Below are positions 1-8,372 of a DNA stretch of 64,000 nt, piece after piece. The stretch lies in NCBI GenBank assembly GCA_017428385.1, contig JAFRQX010000019.1, positions 124,001-188,000 on the forward strand. Direction: 5' to 3'. The notes under the pieces are model-generated. The model worked only from the letters and a program-made list of their open reading frames with translations. It did not search any database and was not told the origin of the DNA. Both the position numbers and the translations under genes were made by a program. The DNA is from Clostridia bacterium. Lineage in GTDB: Bacteria > Bacillota > Clostridia > Christensenellales > Aristaeellaceae. The number at the start of each line of letters is the position of its first letter. Positions within the stretch are counted from its first letter, which is position 1.

Positions 1-416
1 AGCGCATTGAATGCAGATGTGGACAGCATATGCACTTCATCGATAATATATACTTTATATTTACCGTACTGGGGTGGATACTTGACCGTATCCCTCAGTT
101 CCCGCATCTCGTCCACGCCGTTATTGCTGGCTGCGTCGATTTCAATAACATCCAGGGTCTCTTCATTGTCTGCCCGCAGACAGTTCTCACACTTTCCGCA
201 TGGATCACCGTTTTCAGGCTGTAAACAGTTAATCGCTTTTGCCAGAATCTTGGCTGTGGAAGTTTTCCCTGTTCCGCGGGATCCACAGAACAGGTATGCA
301 TGTGCAATTCGGTTTGTGACGACCTGATTTCTCAGCGTTCCGATGATCGGAGCCTGTCCGACAACATGGGAGAAATCCTTGGGTCTCCACTCACGGTACA
401 GTGCACGATATGCCAT
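1..416 (-). CDS. dnaX: DNA polymerase III subunit gamma/tau, partial (N-terminal 138 residues)
   Basis: This is the start of the clamp-loader ATPase of the replicative polymerase, cut by the window edge. The start ATG is at 416 and encodes MAYRALYREWRP, the usual DnaX opening. The Walker A motif GSRGTGKTS lies at residues 45-53. Four zinc-binding cysteines fall at 64, 73, 76 and 79, the same spacing as in E. coli DnaX. The Walker B region IIDEVHMLS is at about 124-132. The gene follows the ComEA-like gene with a 12-base gap, so it is probably the last or a late gene of the transketolase-cysS transcription unit. The C-terminal part is outside the window, so a tau/gamma frameshift cannot be judged. 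Confidence 0.96.
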   Translation of the reverse strand, partial: MAYRALYREWRPKDFSHVVGQAPIIGTLRNQVVTNRIAHAYLFCGSRGTGKTSTAKILAKAINCLQPENGDPCGKCENCLRADNEETLDVIEIDAASNNGVDEMRELRDTVKYPPQYGKYKVYIIDEVHMLSTSAFNA

Positions 417-428
417 CTTCTCCTCCCC

Positions 429-791
429 TTATTCAACCGTCAGATTGATATACTGATACAGCTTTTTCACCGTTCTGTTTCCGATTCCGTGAACTGCCGT
501 CAGATCTTCGGGATAATAAAACGGACCGTTTTTGTTTCTTTCTTCGATCAACTGCAAAGCATAAACCTTCCCGATTCCGGGAAGTGTTTCCAGTTCATCC
601 TCTCCGGCGGTGTTGATTCTGACTATACCGGCTTCTTTTACCGGAATACCGCTGAGCTGCCAGGCGAAACCGCAGCCTGTCCTGTAGACTATCCCGTCAT
701 TATGCACAGGTGCCAGAATATGGGCCAGACTCAGTACGACTCCTGTCAGAACAAGCAAAACACCAGTCATACGTTTTGCTTTATCAGACAT
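429..791 (-). CDS. ComEA-like helix-hairpin-helix protein with N-terminal membrane segment
   Basis: A 120-residue protein that begins at ATG 791, overlapping the end of cysS by 8 bases; a longer open frame up to 911 lies inside cysS and is not used. Residues about 8-26 are hydrophobic (VLLVLTGVVLSLAHILA), suggesting a membrane anchor. The C-terminal half holds two helix-hairpin-helix motifs, seen as INTAGEDELETLPGIGKVYA and LTAVHGIGNRTVKKL. This is the DNA-binding fold of the competence protein ComEA, which captures double-stranded DNA outside the membrane. It is shorter than typical ComEA (about 200 residues) and no comEC is nearby, so a role in DNA uptake is only an inference from the fold. 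Confidence 0.8.
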   Translation of the reverse strand: MSDKAKRMTGVLLVLTGVVLSLAHILAPVHNDGIVYRTGCGFAWQLSGIPVKEAGIVRINTAGEDELETLPGIGKVYALQLIEERNKNGPFYYPEDLTAVHGIGNRTVKKLYQYINLTVE

Positions 792-2190
792 CTTTCCTGA
801 CTTTCTGTCCCTGTTTAGTATCCTCCAGAATATACCCGGCCTGAATGATCCTGTTGCGAAGCTCATCACTCTTTGCCCAGTCTTTATTCTTCCTGGCTTC
901 AGCCCGTTCATTTACAAGTGCGGCAATTTCGGGCGGGAGTTCTTCTTCCTTTTTGCTGAGAATTCCCAGTACATCGCAGATTGATTCCAGGCTGTTCAGC
1001 GCGGCCTGAGCAGCTTCCCTTGAAGCGCCCTGAACCACCGTAACATTTGCATCCTTAACCAGTTCAAAAATGGCGCCCAGTGCATCTGCCGTATTCATAT
1101 CATCATCCATCGCGTCATCAAAACGTTTTTCGTATCCTTTCAGACGCTCGATGAATTCTTTCTCCTTGTCATTCAGCGGCCTGTCTTCTCCGTTTTCAAG
1201 CTGGAACTTCAGAGAATTCCGCGCGGTATACAAACGATTCAGGCTGGCATTTGCAGAATCAATCTGATCCCGGCTGAAATTAATCGGACTGCGGTAATGT
1301 GCACTGAGCATAAAGAGACGTACAGCTTCCAGATCATATTCCTTTGCGATATCCCTGACGGTAAAGAAATTGTTCAGGCTTTTACTCATCTTCTGATTGT
1401 CCACATTGATGAAGCCGTTATGCATCCAGTAATTGACATACTTCTTCCCTGTGGCGCCTTCGCTCTGGGCAATTTCGTTTTCATGGTGAGGAAACAGAAG
1501 GTCTTTGCCGCCGCAGTGTATATCGAAAGTCTCTCCAAGATACTTCATACTCATGGCCGAGCACTCAACATGCCATCCGGGTCTGCCTTTTCCCCAGGGG
1601 CTGTCCCATGCGGGCTCTCCGGGTTTCTGCGCCTTCCACAAAGCGAAGTCTTCAGGAGCTTCCTTGTCGGTATCAACATTCAGTCTTTCACTGGCTCCGG
1701 TTTCCCTGTCGTCTGCATTCTGGCCCGACAGTTTCCCATAGCCGGGGAAAGCGGATACGCGATAATAAACATCACCTGAAGGCGATGCGTAAGCATGACC
1801 GTTTTCAATCAGTTTTGAAATCAGCGCGATGATTTCCGGAATATGTTCTGTCGCTTTGGGGTGAACCGTAGCCGGACGGATTCCCAGCGCTTTGGCATCC
1901 TTGTAATACTCATTAATAAATCTGTCGGCAAGTTCCTTTACAGTAATGCCTTCTTCATTGGCTCTTCTGATCATTTTGTCATCGATATCTGTGAAATTCT
2001 GGACAAAAGTAACCTCATAGCCTTCCCGCTCCAGCTGCCTTCTCAACACGTCAAACGTGATGAAAGGCCGGGCATTGCCGATATGGAAATAATTATACAC
2101 AGTAGGGCCGCACGCATAGATACCCACTTTTCCATCATGGATCGGCTTAAAAGTTTCCTTTTTACGGGTCATGCTGTTATAGATCTGCAT
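784..2190 (-). CDS. cysS: Cysteinyl-tRNA synthetase
   Basis: A 468-residue class I aminoacyl-tRNA synthetase that charges tRNA-Cys. The start matches the family (MQIYNSMTRKKETF). The zinc cysteine in ACGPTVYN is at residue 27, the HIGN signature at 36-39, and the class I signature KMSKS lies after the HCGGKDLLFPHHENE zinc/active-site block. Length and order match the usual bacterial enzyme. It lies 12 bases after an unknown exported protein and overlaps the ComEA-like gene by 8 bases, so it is part of an operon. No T-box leader is present directly upstream. Confidence 0.97.
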   Translation of the reverse strand: MQIYNSMTRKKETFKPIHDGKVGIYACGPTVYNYFHIGNARPFITFDVLRRQLEREGYEVTFVQNFTDIDDKMIRRANEEGITVKELADRFINEYYKDAKALGIRPATVHPKATEHIPEIIALISKLIENGHAYASPSGDVYYRVSAFPGYGKLSGQNADDRETGASERLNVDTDKEAPEDFALWKAQKPGEPAWDSPWGKGRPGWHVECSAMSMKYLGETFDIHCGGKDLLFPHHENEIAQSEGATGKKYVNYWMHNGFINVDNQKMSKSLNNFFTVRDIAKEYDLEAVRLFMLSAHYRSPINFSRDQIDSANASLNRLYTARNSLKFQLENGEDRPLNDKEKEFIERLKGYEKRFDDAMDDDMNTADALGAIFELVKDANVTVVQGASREAAQAALNSLESICDVLGILSKKEEELPPEIAALVNERAEARKNKDWAKSDELRNRIIQAGYILEDTKQGQKVRKDV

Positions 2191-2202
2191 AATGATTATC
2201 TC

Positions 2203-2802
2203 CTATACTCTTTTTTTTATAATAACACTTCTGAGCAGTACGGCTGCCCAGATTACAGCAGCCGCTGCAGTAATGATCCAAATGATCGTGTCAATATCAT
2301 ATGGAATATAAAAGGTCCCGCTTTCTCTGCCTGCGGCATTGTCTCCTGCGCTGATGGTATCCTGAAGATTCATCATTTCTGTATCGTTTTCATCAACAAT
2401 TCTGAAATCCAGTCTGATACTGCGTACATGGCCTTTCTCAGGAAGCTTCAGACTGGCAGAAAAATCAAACTCAGAGTTTTCCGCTTCCGGTGTGAAAACA
2501 GCCGAGCTTTTCTGTTTCAGCATTGTGATACGACGCCCGTTAACGACTGTAAACAACGGATCGTGATCTTCTTCCTGGTCTCCGCCGTATGAAAGATCAG
2601 TAGATATTTTGATCGTTAACTCTTTTCCGCAAAACTCCGCAAGATCAATCCGGCCTGTAAACTGATTGTATGCGCCTGGATCCCATGACCATTCTTCATT
2701 GTTGGCGTTAATCTGTATCTGCGCTGTATGCTCACATACAGCGCCTGTACACCAGATCAGGAGTACGGCAAAAAGAATAAGGTTCAATATGCGTAGTTTC
2801 AT
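2203..2802 (-). CDS. Exported protein of unknown function with C-terminal membrane anchor
   Basis: About 199 residues starting at ATG 2802, 7 bases after the stop of the preceding gene. The N-terminus is a signal peptide (KLRILNLILFAVLLIWCTGAV), followed by an extracytoplasmic region of roughly 150 residues that looks beta-rich, then a membrane segment (IIWIITAAAAVIWAAVLL) and a short basic tail RSVIIKKRV. The topology is that of a type I membrane protein with its domain outside the cell. I do not recognise the family. It sits between a coiled-coil acidic protein and cysS and is probably co-transcribed with both. Confidence 0.75.
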   Translation of the reverse strand: MKLRILNLILFAVLLIWCTGAVCEHTAQIQINANNEEWSWDPGAYNQFTGRIDLAEFCGKELTIKISTDLSYGGDQEEDHDPLFTVVNGRRITMLKQKSSAVFTPEAENSEFDFSASLKLPEKGHVRSIRLDFRIVDENDTEMMNLQDTISAGDNAAGRESGTFYIPYDIDTIIWIITAAAAVIWAAVLLRSVIIKKRV

Positions 2803-2809
2803 TCCCGCT

Positions 2810-3352
2810 TCATTCCTGTCCTTGATCATCGTTTTTGCTTTCCTGAGGAAAACTGTGTATTCTTTCACTCATCTGATTCAGCGTGCAATTAACTTTCTCG
2901 GCCATTTTCCCTACGGAAACCGTATTGTCAAACAAGCCGTTTATTTCAGCGCTTACTGATGAATTGCCTTCGGATACAGGCAACTCATCTTCCTCTTCTT
3001 CCTCTGTCCCGTCATCGTTTCCTTCTTCGTTTTGTTCAGCCGGGACAGCAGCAGATCCGGTAAGGGAAGCAGCGTATTTTTCCGCCCTGATGTCGTTGAG
3101 CTGTTCATCAAGCTGTTTCAGTTCTTCGAGCATTCTGGTCATGGATTCAGGAAACGATTCACCCTTCAGCCATAAAGCATAGGTTTTATTGGCCAGATCA
3201 CCAAGAACCTCTCTTCTGCGGTTCTGGATTGTAACCTCATCTACTTTGTACCTTGTATTGTTTGCGATACTGGCAGCAGTATTGCCGATCGCTTTCATCC
3301 CTTTGATCCACAGGTTTTTTGCCTTGTCCCGAATATCTTTTCTGACTGCCAA
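2810..3352 (-). CDS. Unknown acidic, partly coiled-coil cytoplasmic protein (TTG start)
   Basis: A 180-residue protein of unknown function. The frame stays open to 3598, but the likely start is TTG at 3352, preceded 8 bases upstream by a strong AAGGAGG ribosome site; the longer version would overlap the lipid-kinase gene by 193 bases. The first 100 residues are charged and helical (KDIRDKAKNLWIKGMKAIGN, then MLEELKQLDEQLNDIRAEKY), followed by a very acidic linker with six consecutive glutamate-type residues and a short C-terminal helix. No signal peptide or membrane segment is visible. It may act with the exported protein just downstream, but this is a guess from adjacency. Confidence 0.72.
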   Translation of the reverse strand: MAVRKDIRDKAKNLWIKGMKAIGNTAASIANNTRYKVDEVTIQNRRREVLGDLANKTYALWLKGESFPESMTRMLEELKQLDEQLNDIRAEKYAASLTGSAAVPAEQNEEGNDDGTEEEEEDELPVSEGNSSVSAEINGLFDNTVSVGKMAEKVNCTLNQMSERIHSFPQESKNDDQGQE

Positions 3353-3405
3353 CGCATTGTCCTCCTTTAGCCTGCAAAATGGCGTCTGAGCCTGAGAGCA
3401 GGCTT

Positions 3406-4275
3406 TTACCGAATAAGCATCAATGAACCTGGATTGATTCTGAATTCGACGCTGTTCATCGGACTGATATCTCCGTCCACATTGATTCGCAGACTGTTTC
3501 CCTCTATCAGGATATCGGAAGCTCTGAAATGCTTCGTTATTCTGAATTTCAGATCTTTGGAAAGCATCAGGCCCGGCAGGTAAAACGGAATCTGCCACCT
3601 GTGAACACTGCGGATCATAACAAGATCAAGCTTTCCGTCTTCAATATCAGCTTTCGGACATATGGGGATGCCACCGCCGATGAAACGGCCGTTCGCCACA
3701 GAACAGATAAGATACTCTCCTTCCTGTTCTTTTCCGTCAGCGGTTATCTTCAGATGAATGCTTTGATAATGAAAGATTGCTTTGATCAGTCCAAGGAAAT
3801 AAGGTGTGAGCCCCCTGTGCTTTTTCTTTTCATTCTCCGCATAATCCAGGACTGTAACATCAAATCCCGTACCGCAGACATTCAGGAAAAAGCGGTCGTT
3901 TACTGTGCCTGTATCAGTGGGCTTTGCAATTCCTGTCAGCAGCAATTCCAGCGCCTTGTCAGGCTCATTGGGAATACCCGCGGATTTGATAAAATCATTT
4001 CCGGTACCAGCTGGAATAATGCCCATGGGTTTCCCTGTTCCTGTAAGACTTGCAGCAACCTCCCCCGCAGTTCCGTCTCCTCCGACAGATACAACGGCTG
4101 TAACATCTTCATCAGCCGCAAGTTTAACAGCGAGCTCTGTACCATGGCCGGGCCGTTCAGTTCTGTATATGCGGTATTCCGTACCTTTGGTTTTAAGGGT
4201 TTCCTCAAGCTTCTGCATGATTTCAAGAGAATATCCGTTTCCTGCCGCAGGGTTTACGATAAAAGCAACTAACAT
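3406..4275 (-). CDS. Diacylglycerol kinase family lipid kinase (YegS/DagK-like)
   Basis: A 289-residue kinase of the DAGK catalytic family. The N-terminus carries the fold's first strand (AFIVNPAAGNG), and the nucleotide-binding signature VGGDGTAGEVA is near residue 65-75, followed by GIIPAGTGNDF. These motifs define lipid kinases that phosphorylate diacylglycerol or related lipids at the inner membrane face. The length is normal for the family. It lies downstream of the transketolase genes beyond an 86-base gap that contains a strong hairpin. The substrate cannot be told from sequence. Confidence 0.92.
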   Translation of the reverse strand: MLVAFIVNPAAGNGYSLEIMQKLEETLKTKGTEYRIYRTERPGHGTELAVKLAADEDVTAVVSVGGDGTAGEVAASLTGTGKPMGIIPAGTGNDFIKSAGIPNEPDKALELLLTGIAKPTDTGTVNDRFFLNVCGTGFDVTVLDYAENEKKKHRGLTPYFLGLIKAIFHYQSIHLKITADGKEQEGEYLICSVANGRFIGGGIPICPKADIEDGKLDLVMIRSVHRWQIPFYLPGLMLSKDLKFRITKHFRASDILIEGNSLRINVDGDISPMNSVEFRINPGSLMLIR

Positions 4276-4312
4276 GACTCATCACCCAATAAAAAATCAT
4301 ATCTTTGCAGAA

Positions 4313-4353
4313 CCCCCCTTTCCGCATGTCATTCAGGCCGCAGGAAAGGGGGG
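4313..4353 (-). other. Strong G/C-tract hairpin between transketolase and lipid kinase genes
   Basis: An 11-bp perfect inverted repeat (CCCCCCTTTCC at 4313-4323 with GGAAAGGGGGG at 4343-4353) with a 19-base loop. On the transcribed minus strand it follows the transketolase stop codon by 7 bases. A run of six T lies about 20 bases beyond the stem, too far for a textbook terminator. It may act as a partial terminator or an RNA-end stabiliser. Confidence 0.6.
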
Positions 4354-4361
4354 GAATTGCA

Positions 4362-5279
4362 TTACAGATTCTTCAGGATTTTTTCTGCAATCTGGGGACC
4401 GGTCAGCTCATATTCTTTCAGGAGGTCGGCCGGTTTTCCGCTTTGGCCGAACACATCGTTGATACCAATCTTCATGAACTTCTCAACACCGTTTCCGATA
4501 ATAGCGGAAGCCACTGTGTCTCCAAGTCCGCCGATGATGGAATGCTCTTCGACAGTAAACACTTTTCTGCATTTCGCTGTATAGCGAAGAGCAAGTTCCT
4601 CATCAAAAGGCTTGATCGTATGGAAAGATACGAGCGCCGCATTCACACCCTGGCCCGCAAGGATATCAGCAGCTTCTATAGCGTGCTCCAGCATAATACC
4701 GCATGTGAATATCGCACAGTCGCTTCCGTCACGAATGACATTTCCCTTTCCTACGGTAAACGGTCTGGGATCATAAACAGGAGTAGCGAGTCTGGCTGTA
4801 CGGATGTATACAGGGCCTTCGATTTTCGCTGCCGCTTCAACACACTGGTAACACTCGTTGGCATCGGAAGGAACAAACACAGTCATACCAGGCAGGACTC
4901 TCATAAGCGCAATGTCCTCGATAGCCTGATGGCTGCCGCCGTCTTCACCCAGCGTAATGCCTGCATGGCTGAAACCAAACTTGACATTGAATTTGGGGTA
5001 ACAGACGCCATTCCGGATCTGGTCATAATTGCGGCCTGCAAAAACCGCGAATGTGGAGCAGAAAGGGATAAGTCCCATTGTACTCATACCGGCAGCAACG
5101 TCAACCATGTTTGCTTCTGCAATACCACAGTCATAAAACCGGTTGGGATACGCTTTCTTGAATCCGTTTGTCATTGTTGCGCCGGCCAGGTCAGCATCAA
5201 GCACAACGACTTTCTCATTTTCTTCGCCCAGTTTGACAAGGGCCTCACCATATGCAACACGAACTGCTTTCTTTTCCAT
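4362..5279 (-). CDS. Transketolase C-terminal subunit (pyrimidine-binding and C-terminal domains)
   Basis: A 305-residue half-transketolase. It carries the pyrimidine-binding domain that completes the thiamine diphosphate site (ADLAGATMTN, then DCGIAEANMVDVAAGM with the activating glutamate) and the C-terminal transketolase domain. Together with the neighbouring N-terminal subunit it would transfer two-carbon units in the non-oxidative pentose phosphate pathway. It starts at ATG 5279 with GGAGGG 8 bases upstream and a 4-base gap to its partner. Split transketolases of this sort are common in Clostridia and Archaea. A related role in apulose or other pentose pathways is possible but not indicated by neighbours. 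Confidence 0.95.
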   Translation of the reverse strand: MEKKAVRVAYGEALVKLGEENEKVVVLDADLAGATMTNGFKKAYPNRFYDCGIAEANMVDVAAGMSTMGLIPFCSTFAVFAGRNYDQIRNGVCYPKFNVKFGFSHAGITLGEDGGSHQAIEDIALMRVLPGMTVFVPSDANECYQCVEAAAKIEGPVYIRTARLATPVYDPRPFTVGKGNVIRDGSDCAIFTCGIMLEHAIEAADILAGQGVNAALVSFHTIKPFDEELALRYTAKCRKVFTVEEHSIIGGLGDTVASAIIGNGVEKFMKIGINDVFGQSGKPADLLKEYELTGPQIAEKILKNL

Positions 5280-5283
5280 TTCT

Positions 5284-6096
5284 TCAGCCCTCCAATTCCT
5301 TCAGTGCCTGGGCAGCCTGTTCAGCATTCGGAGCTTTTCCATGCCAGCCGACCTGGCCTTCCATAAAGCTGACGCCCTTACCCTTCAGCGTATTCAGAAT
5401 AATATATCTCGGTTTGCCGGGACAGGCAGGCACATGCAGAGCCTCTACAACCTGCTTCATATCATTTCCGTCCGCAACCTCAATCACGTCATATCCGAAA
5501 GCGAGAGCCTTTGCTTTGATATCTCCGAGGCTCATAACTTCATCATTTGTTCCGTCAATCTGAAGTCCGTTATGATCCAGAATAACGGTCAGGTTGTCAA
5601 GCTTATAGTGCGCGGCAGCCATGCTGGCTTCCCATACAAGGCCTTCCTGGCTTTCACCGTCTCCTATGATTGTGTAAACATGGCATTTTTTCCCTGTATG
5701 CTTTGCTCCGAGAGCCATACCGACCGCAATGGAGATTCCCTGTCCGAGAGAGCCGGTGGAGGCATCAACGCCGGGACATTTTTTTGTGTCGGGATGTCCC
5801 TGCAGAATACCGTGGAGCTGACGGAAATGATCAAATTCCTCGCGACCGAAAAAGCCGCGTTCACAAAGTGTTCCGTAAAGAGCGGGAGCGGAATGGCCCT
5901 TGGAAAGAACAAACCTGTCACGGTCAGGGTTCTTGTCATCCTTGGGATCCACATTCATTACATCAAAATACAGCGCAACCATAGCCTCCGTGCTGGAAAG
6001 AGATCCGCCGGGATGTCCTGCGCCTGCAGCAGCAGTCATGATAATGATGTCTCTTCTCACCTGCCGCGCATATTTTTCAAGTGTCTGGATATCCAT
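5284..6096 (-). CDS. Transketolase N-terminal subunit (thiamine diphosphate-binding)
   Basis: A 270-residue subunit with the transketolase opening (AAGAGHPGGSLSSTEAMVALY) and the metal/thiamine-diphosphate motif GDGESQEGLVWEA. The start is taken at ATG 6096, which has GGAGGG 6 bases upstream; an in-frame ATG at 6138 lies on the likely transcription start site and is rejected. It forms a two-gene unit with the C-terminal subunit. A perfect -35/-10 promoter and a palindrome lie just upstream, suggesting regulated expression. Confidence 0.95.
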   Translation of the reverse strand: MDIQTLEKYARQVRRDIIIMTAAAGAGHPGGSLSSTEAMVALYFDVMNVDPKDDKNPDRDRFVLSKGHSAPALYGTLCERGFFGREEFDHFRQLHGILQGHPDTKKCPGVDASTGSLGQGISIAVGMALGAKHTGKKCHVYTIIGDGESQEGLVWEASMAAAHYKLDNLTVILDHNGLQIDGTNDEVMSLGDIKAKALAFGYDVIEVADGNDMKQVVEALHVPACPGKPRYIILNTLKGKGVSFMEGQVGWHGKAPNAEQAAQALKELEG

Positions 6097-6125
6097 TTCC
6101 GTCCCTCCGATCATGTAATTTCCTG

Positions 6126-6139
6126 AATGTTCAAACATT
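6126..6139. promoter_or_regulatory. Palindrome at the transketolase transcription start (candidate operator)
   Basis: The sequence AATGTT-CA-AACATT is a perfect 6-bp inverted repeat with a 2-base centre. It lies about 6 bases downstream of the -10 box on the minus strand, over the expected transcription start, a usual position for a repressor site. No regulator gene is adjacent. Confidence 0.45.
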
Positions 6140-6144
6140 AAAAT

Positions 6145-6173
6145 ATTATATGAGCTGAGCCTGTCATTGTCAA
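6145..6173 (-). promoter_or_regulatory. Consensus sigma-70/sigma-A promoter for the transketolase operon
   Basis: On the minus strand, TTGACA (6173-6168) and TATAAT (6150-6145) are separated by 17 bases, a perfect match in both boxes. It lies just after the ynbB stop and in front of the transketolase genes, and starts the left-hand transcription unit. Confidence 0.85.
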
Positions 6174-6176
6174 GAA

Positions 6177-7427
6177 TTACGGCATTTTGAGCGCCCCTGT
6201 TTCCATCATTCTGCGCAGTGCTTCTGAAAGCGCAATCCGCCCGTGAACATATGTCAGTCCTCCCTGCATAAAAGCAGTGTACGGTACCCTGATAGGACCG
6301 TCAGCGCTCAGTTCAATACTGGCGCCGGCAACGAATGTTCCGGCCGCCATAACAACCTGATCATCATAGCCCGGCATGTCCCAGGGTTCGGGCATGGCCA
6401 TACTGTCCACGGGGCTGGCTGTTTGAATTCCCTGACAAAACGCCACAAGCCGCTCAGGAGTTTCCATCTTAATCGCCTGAATAATGTCAGCGCGCTGTTC
6501 CTTTGATGACGGCGACGTCTCAAAACCCAGATTGTCAAACAATCTTGAAGCAAGAAGTGCCGTCTTCAGCGCCTGGGCCACTGTGTGCGGCGCCATAAAC
6601 AGTCCCTGATAGAAGGGTCTGTAAGATGCAGCATAAGAACCGAGCTCCCGGCCAAGTCCGGGTGCTGTCAGCCTTCCTGCAATACGTTCCACTTTATCAT
6701 GCTTTCCGGCCACGTATCCTCCGGTTGGTGCAATTCCTCCGCCCGGATTCTTGATCAGACTGCCTACGCATATATCCGCGCCGTAATCCGTAGGTTCATC
6801 CTTACACACAAATTCGCCGTAACAGTTATCAACCATCAGCGTTACGCCGGGATGCCTGCTGTGAATCATATCGGCCAGTTCCGCAAATTCCTCAGGAAAC
6901 AGGCTGGGTCTCCAGGCATATCCCCGGCTTCTCTGCGCGATCACAAGGGATGTATCTTTCGTGATCGCCTTTTCCACGGCCGGAACATCAATCTTCCCGT
7001 CTTTCAGTTCCACACATTCAAAAGAAACGCCCATTTCTTTCAGTGACCCCGGCTGACTGCCTTTTCCTGTTCCGATAACTCCCAGCAGGGTATCATAGGG
7101 CATACCGGTAGCGCTGACGATTTTTTCTCCCGGTTTTGTAAGGCCAAAGAGAGTCAGGCTCAGGGCTGCCGTTCCGCTGGCTACGTGCGGCCTCATAAGT
7201 GCCGCCTCCGTATGGAAAATCCCCGCATATATCCTTTCCAGGGTGTCCCGTCCGATATCATCGTATCCGTAACCGGTAGACGGGGCAAAATGCCTGTAAC
7301 TGACCCCTTCCTGCCGGAACAGGTCGAGCACCTGTTTCGTACGCTTCATTTCATTTTCATCGATCCTGGCAAAGGATTCCTTCAGCTCTTCCTCCGCTTT
7401 CAGGATCATTTCCTCAATACGGTTCAT
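6177..7427 (-). CDS. YnbB-like PLP-dependent enzyme (methionine gamma-lyase / aluminium resistance family)
   Basis: A 416-residue fold-type I pyridoxal-phosphate enzyme. Visible landmarks are the phosphate-binding HVASGTAALSL region, the VDNCYGEF aspartate that contacts the cofactor, and the Schiff-base lysine in GSLIKNPGGG. The family is annotated as methionine gamma-lyase family protein or cystathionine beta-lyase-like aluminium resistance protein; the true substrate is uncertain. In Bacillus, ynbB also lies near miaA, so its place right after miaA (9-base gap) supports the assignment. It is the last gene of a 16-gene run. Confidence 0.9.
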   Translation of the reverse strand: MNRIEEMILKAEEELKESFARIDENEMKRTKQVLDLFRQEGVSYRHFAPSTGYGYDDIGRDTLERIYAGIFHTEAALMRPHVASGTAALSLTLFGLTKPGEKIVSATGMPYDTLLGVIGTGKGSQPGSLKEMGVSFECVELKDGKIDVPAVEKAITKDTSLVIAQRSRGYAWRPSLFPEEFAELADMIHSRHPGVTLMVDNCYGEFVCKDEPTDYGADICVGSLIKNPGGGIAPTGGYVAGKHDKVERIAGRLTAPGLGRELGSYAASYRPFYQGLFMAPHTVAQALKTALLASRLFDNLGFETSPSSKEQRADIIQAIKMETPERLVAFCQGIQTASPVDSMAMPEPWDMPGYDDQVVMAAGTFVAGASIELSADGPIRVPYTAFMQGGLTYVHGRIALSEALRRMMETGALKMP

Positions 7428-7436
7428 GCTTATACC

Positions 7437-8360
7437 TCACAGCAAATATCTTCTGATTTCATCGTACGCATCTTCTCTGTCGGTTCTGACATAATGAATG
7501 CATTCTTCCCTGCGCAGGAACGTCATCTGCCTTTTTGCATAATGACGTGTTCCCTTCCGGATCATCTCTGCCGCATCTTCAACAGAATACTCACCGCGTA
7601 TACAGGGAATCATCTCCTTGTACCCCAGGCCGTTCATGCTCCTGGCGTCTTCAGGCACACCTTCATCCAGCAGGGAAGCCACTTCATTCTTTAATCCCTT
7701 TTGGATCATATCCGTCACGCGCTGATTGATCCGGTCATAGAGTAAATCCCTGTCCATTTCAGTGGAAACCACCTTCCAGCAGAATCGGCGGTCATTCTCA
7801 TTCTCACGCCTGGGCTGTTCGGAAAAAGGAATGCCGGTAGCCTCCCATACTTCTATTGCACGGATAATCCTTCTGACATCATTCACCGGAAGACGTTGGG
7901 CGGTTACCGGATCTATACTTCGAAGCCTCTCATGCAGTGCGGCGCGTCCGTCTGCCGTTTCCGCCATTGCATTCAACATCTTCCTCAGTTCTTCATTGGC
8001 CGGCGTCATTCCCATTCCCATGGGATGCATCAGCGACTGAAGATAAAGTACGGTTCCTCCGACAAACAATACATGTCTGCCCTTTTCTGTAAGCTGCAGA
8101 ATCAGTTTTTCGGCTTCATCCCTGTAATCTGCAACGCTGAACATATCCGTTGGTTCACAGATATCCATCAGATAATGACATACACCGCCCATTTCTTCCT
8201 TTGTCGGTTTAGCGGTTCCGATATCCATTCTTCTGTAAATCTGCATACTGTCCATACACAGAATATCCCATCCCTGCTCCTGTGCGAGACGTACGCTCAG
8301 ACTGGTCTTCCCGCTGGCTGTAGGCCCCGTTATGACTCTGCAGACAATCTGTTCTGTCAT
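7437..8360 (-). CDS. miaA: tRNA dimethylallyltransferase
   Basis: A 307-residue enzyme that adds a dimethylallyl group to N6 of A37 in tRNAs reading UNN codons. The P-loop GPTASGKTSLSVRLA is near residues 12-26, followed by DSMQIYRRMDIGTAKP and DICEP, all standard for MiaA. It supplies the substrate of MiaB, which is encoded five genes upstream in the same run. There is a 12-base gap after mutL. Confidence 0.97.
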   Translation of the reverse strand: MTEQIVCRVITGPTASGKTSLSVRLAQEQGWDILCMDSMQIYRRMDIGTAKPTKEEMGGVCHYLMDICEPTDMFSVADYRDEAEKLILQLTEKGRHVLFVGGTVLYLQSLMHPMGMGMTPANEELRKMLNAMAETADGRAALHERLRSIDPVTAQRLPVNDVRRIIRAIEVWEATGIPFSEQPRRENENDRRFCWKVVSTEMDRDLLYDRINQRVTDMIQKGLKNEVASLLDEGVPEDARSMNGLGYKEMIPCIRGEYSVEDAAEMIRKGTRHYAKRQMTFLRREECIHYVRTDREDAYDEIRRYLL

Positions 8361-8372
8361 AATGTTCTCCGG

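Noticed and set aside
3353..3598. N-terminal extension of the unknown acidic protein up to an ATG at 3598
   Set aside because: It would overlap the lipid kinase gene by 193 bases, while TTG 3352 has a strong ribosome site at the right distance.
4305..5366. Plus-strand open frame of about 353 codons
   Set aside because: Antisense to the transketolase C-terminal subunit, whose motifs are clear.
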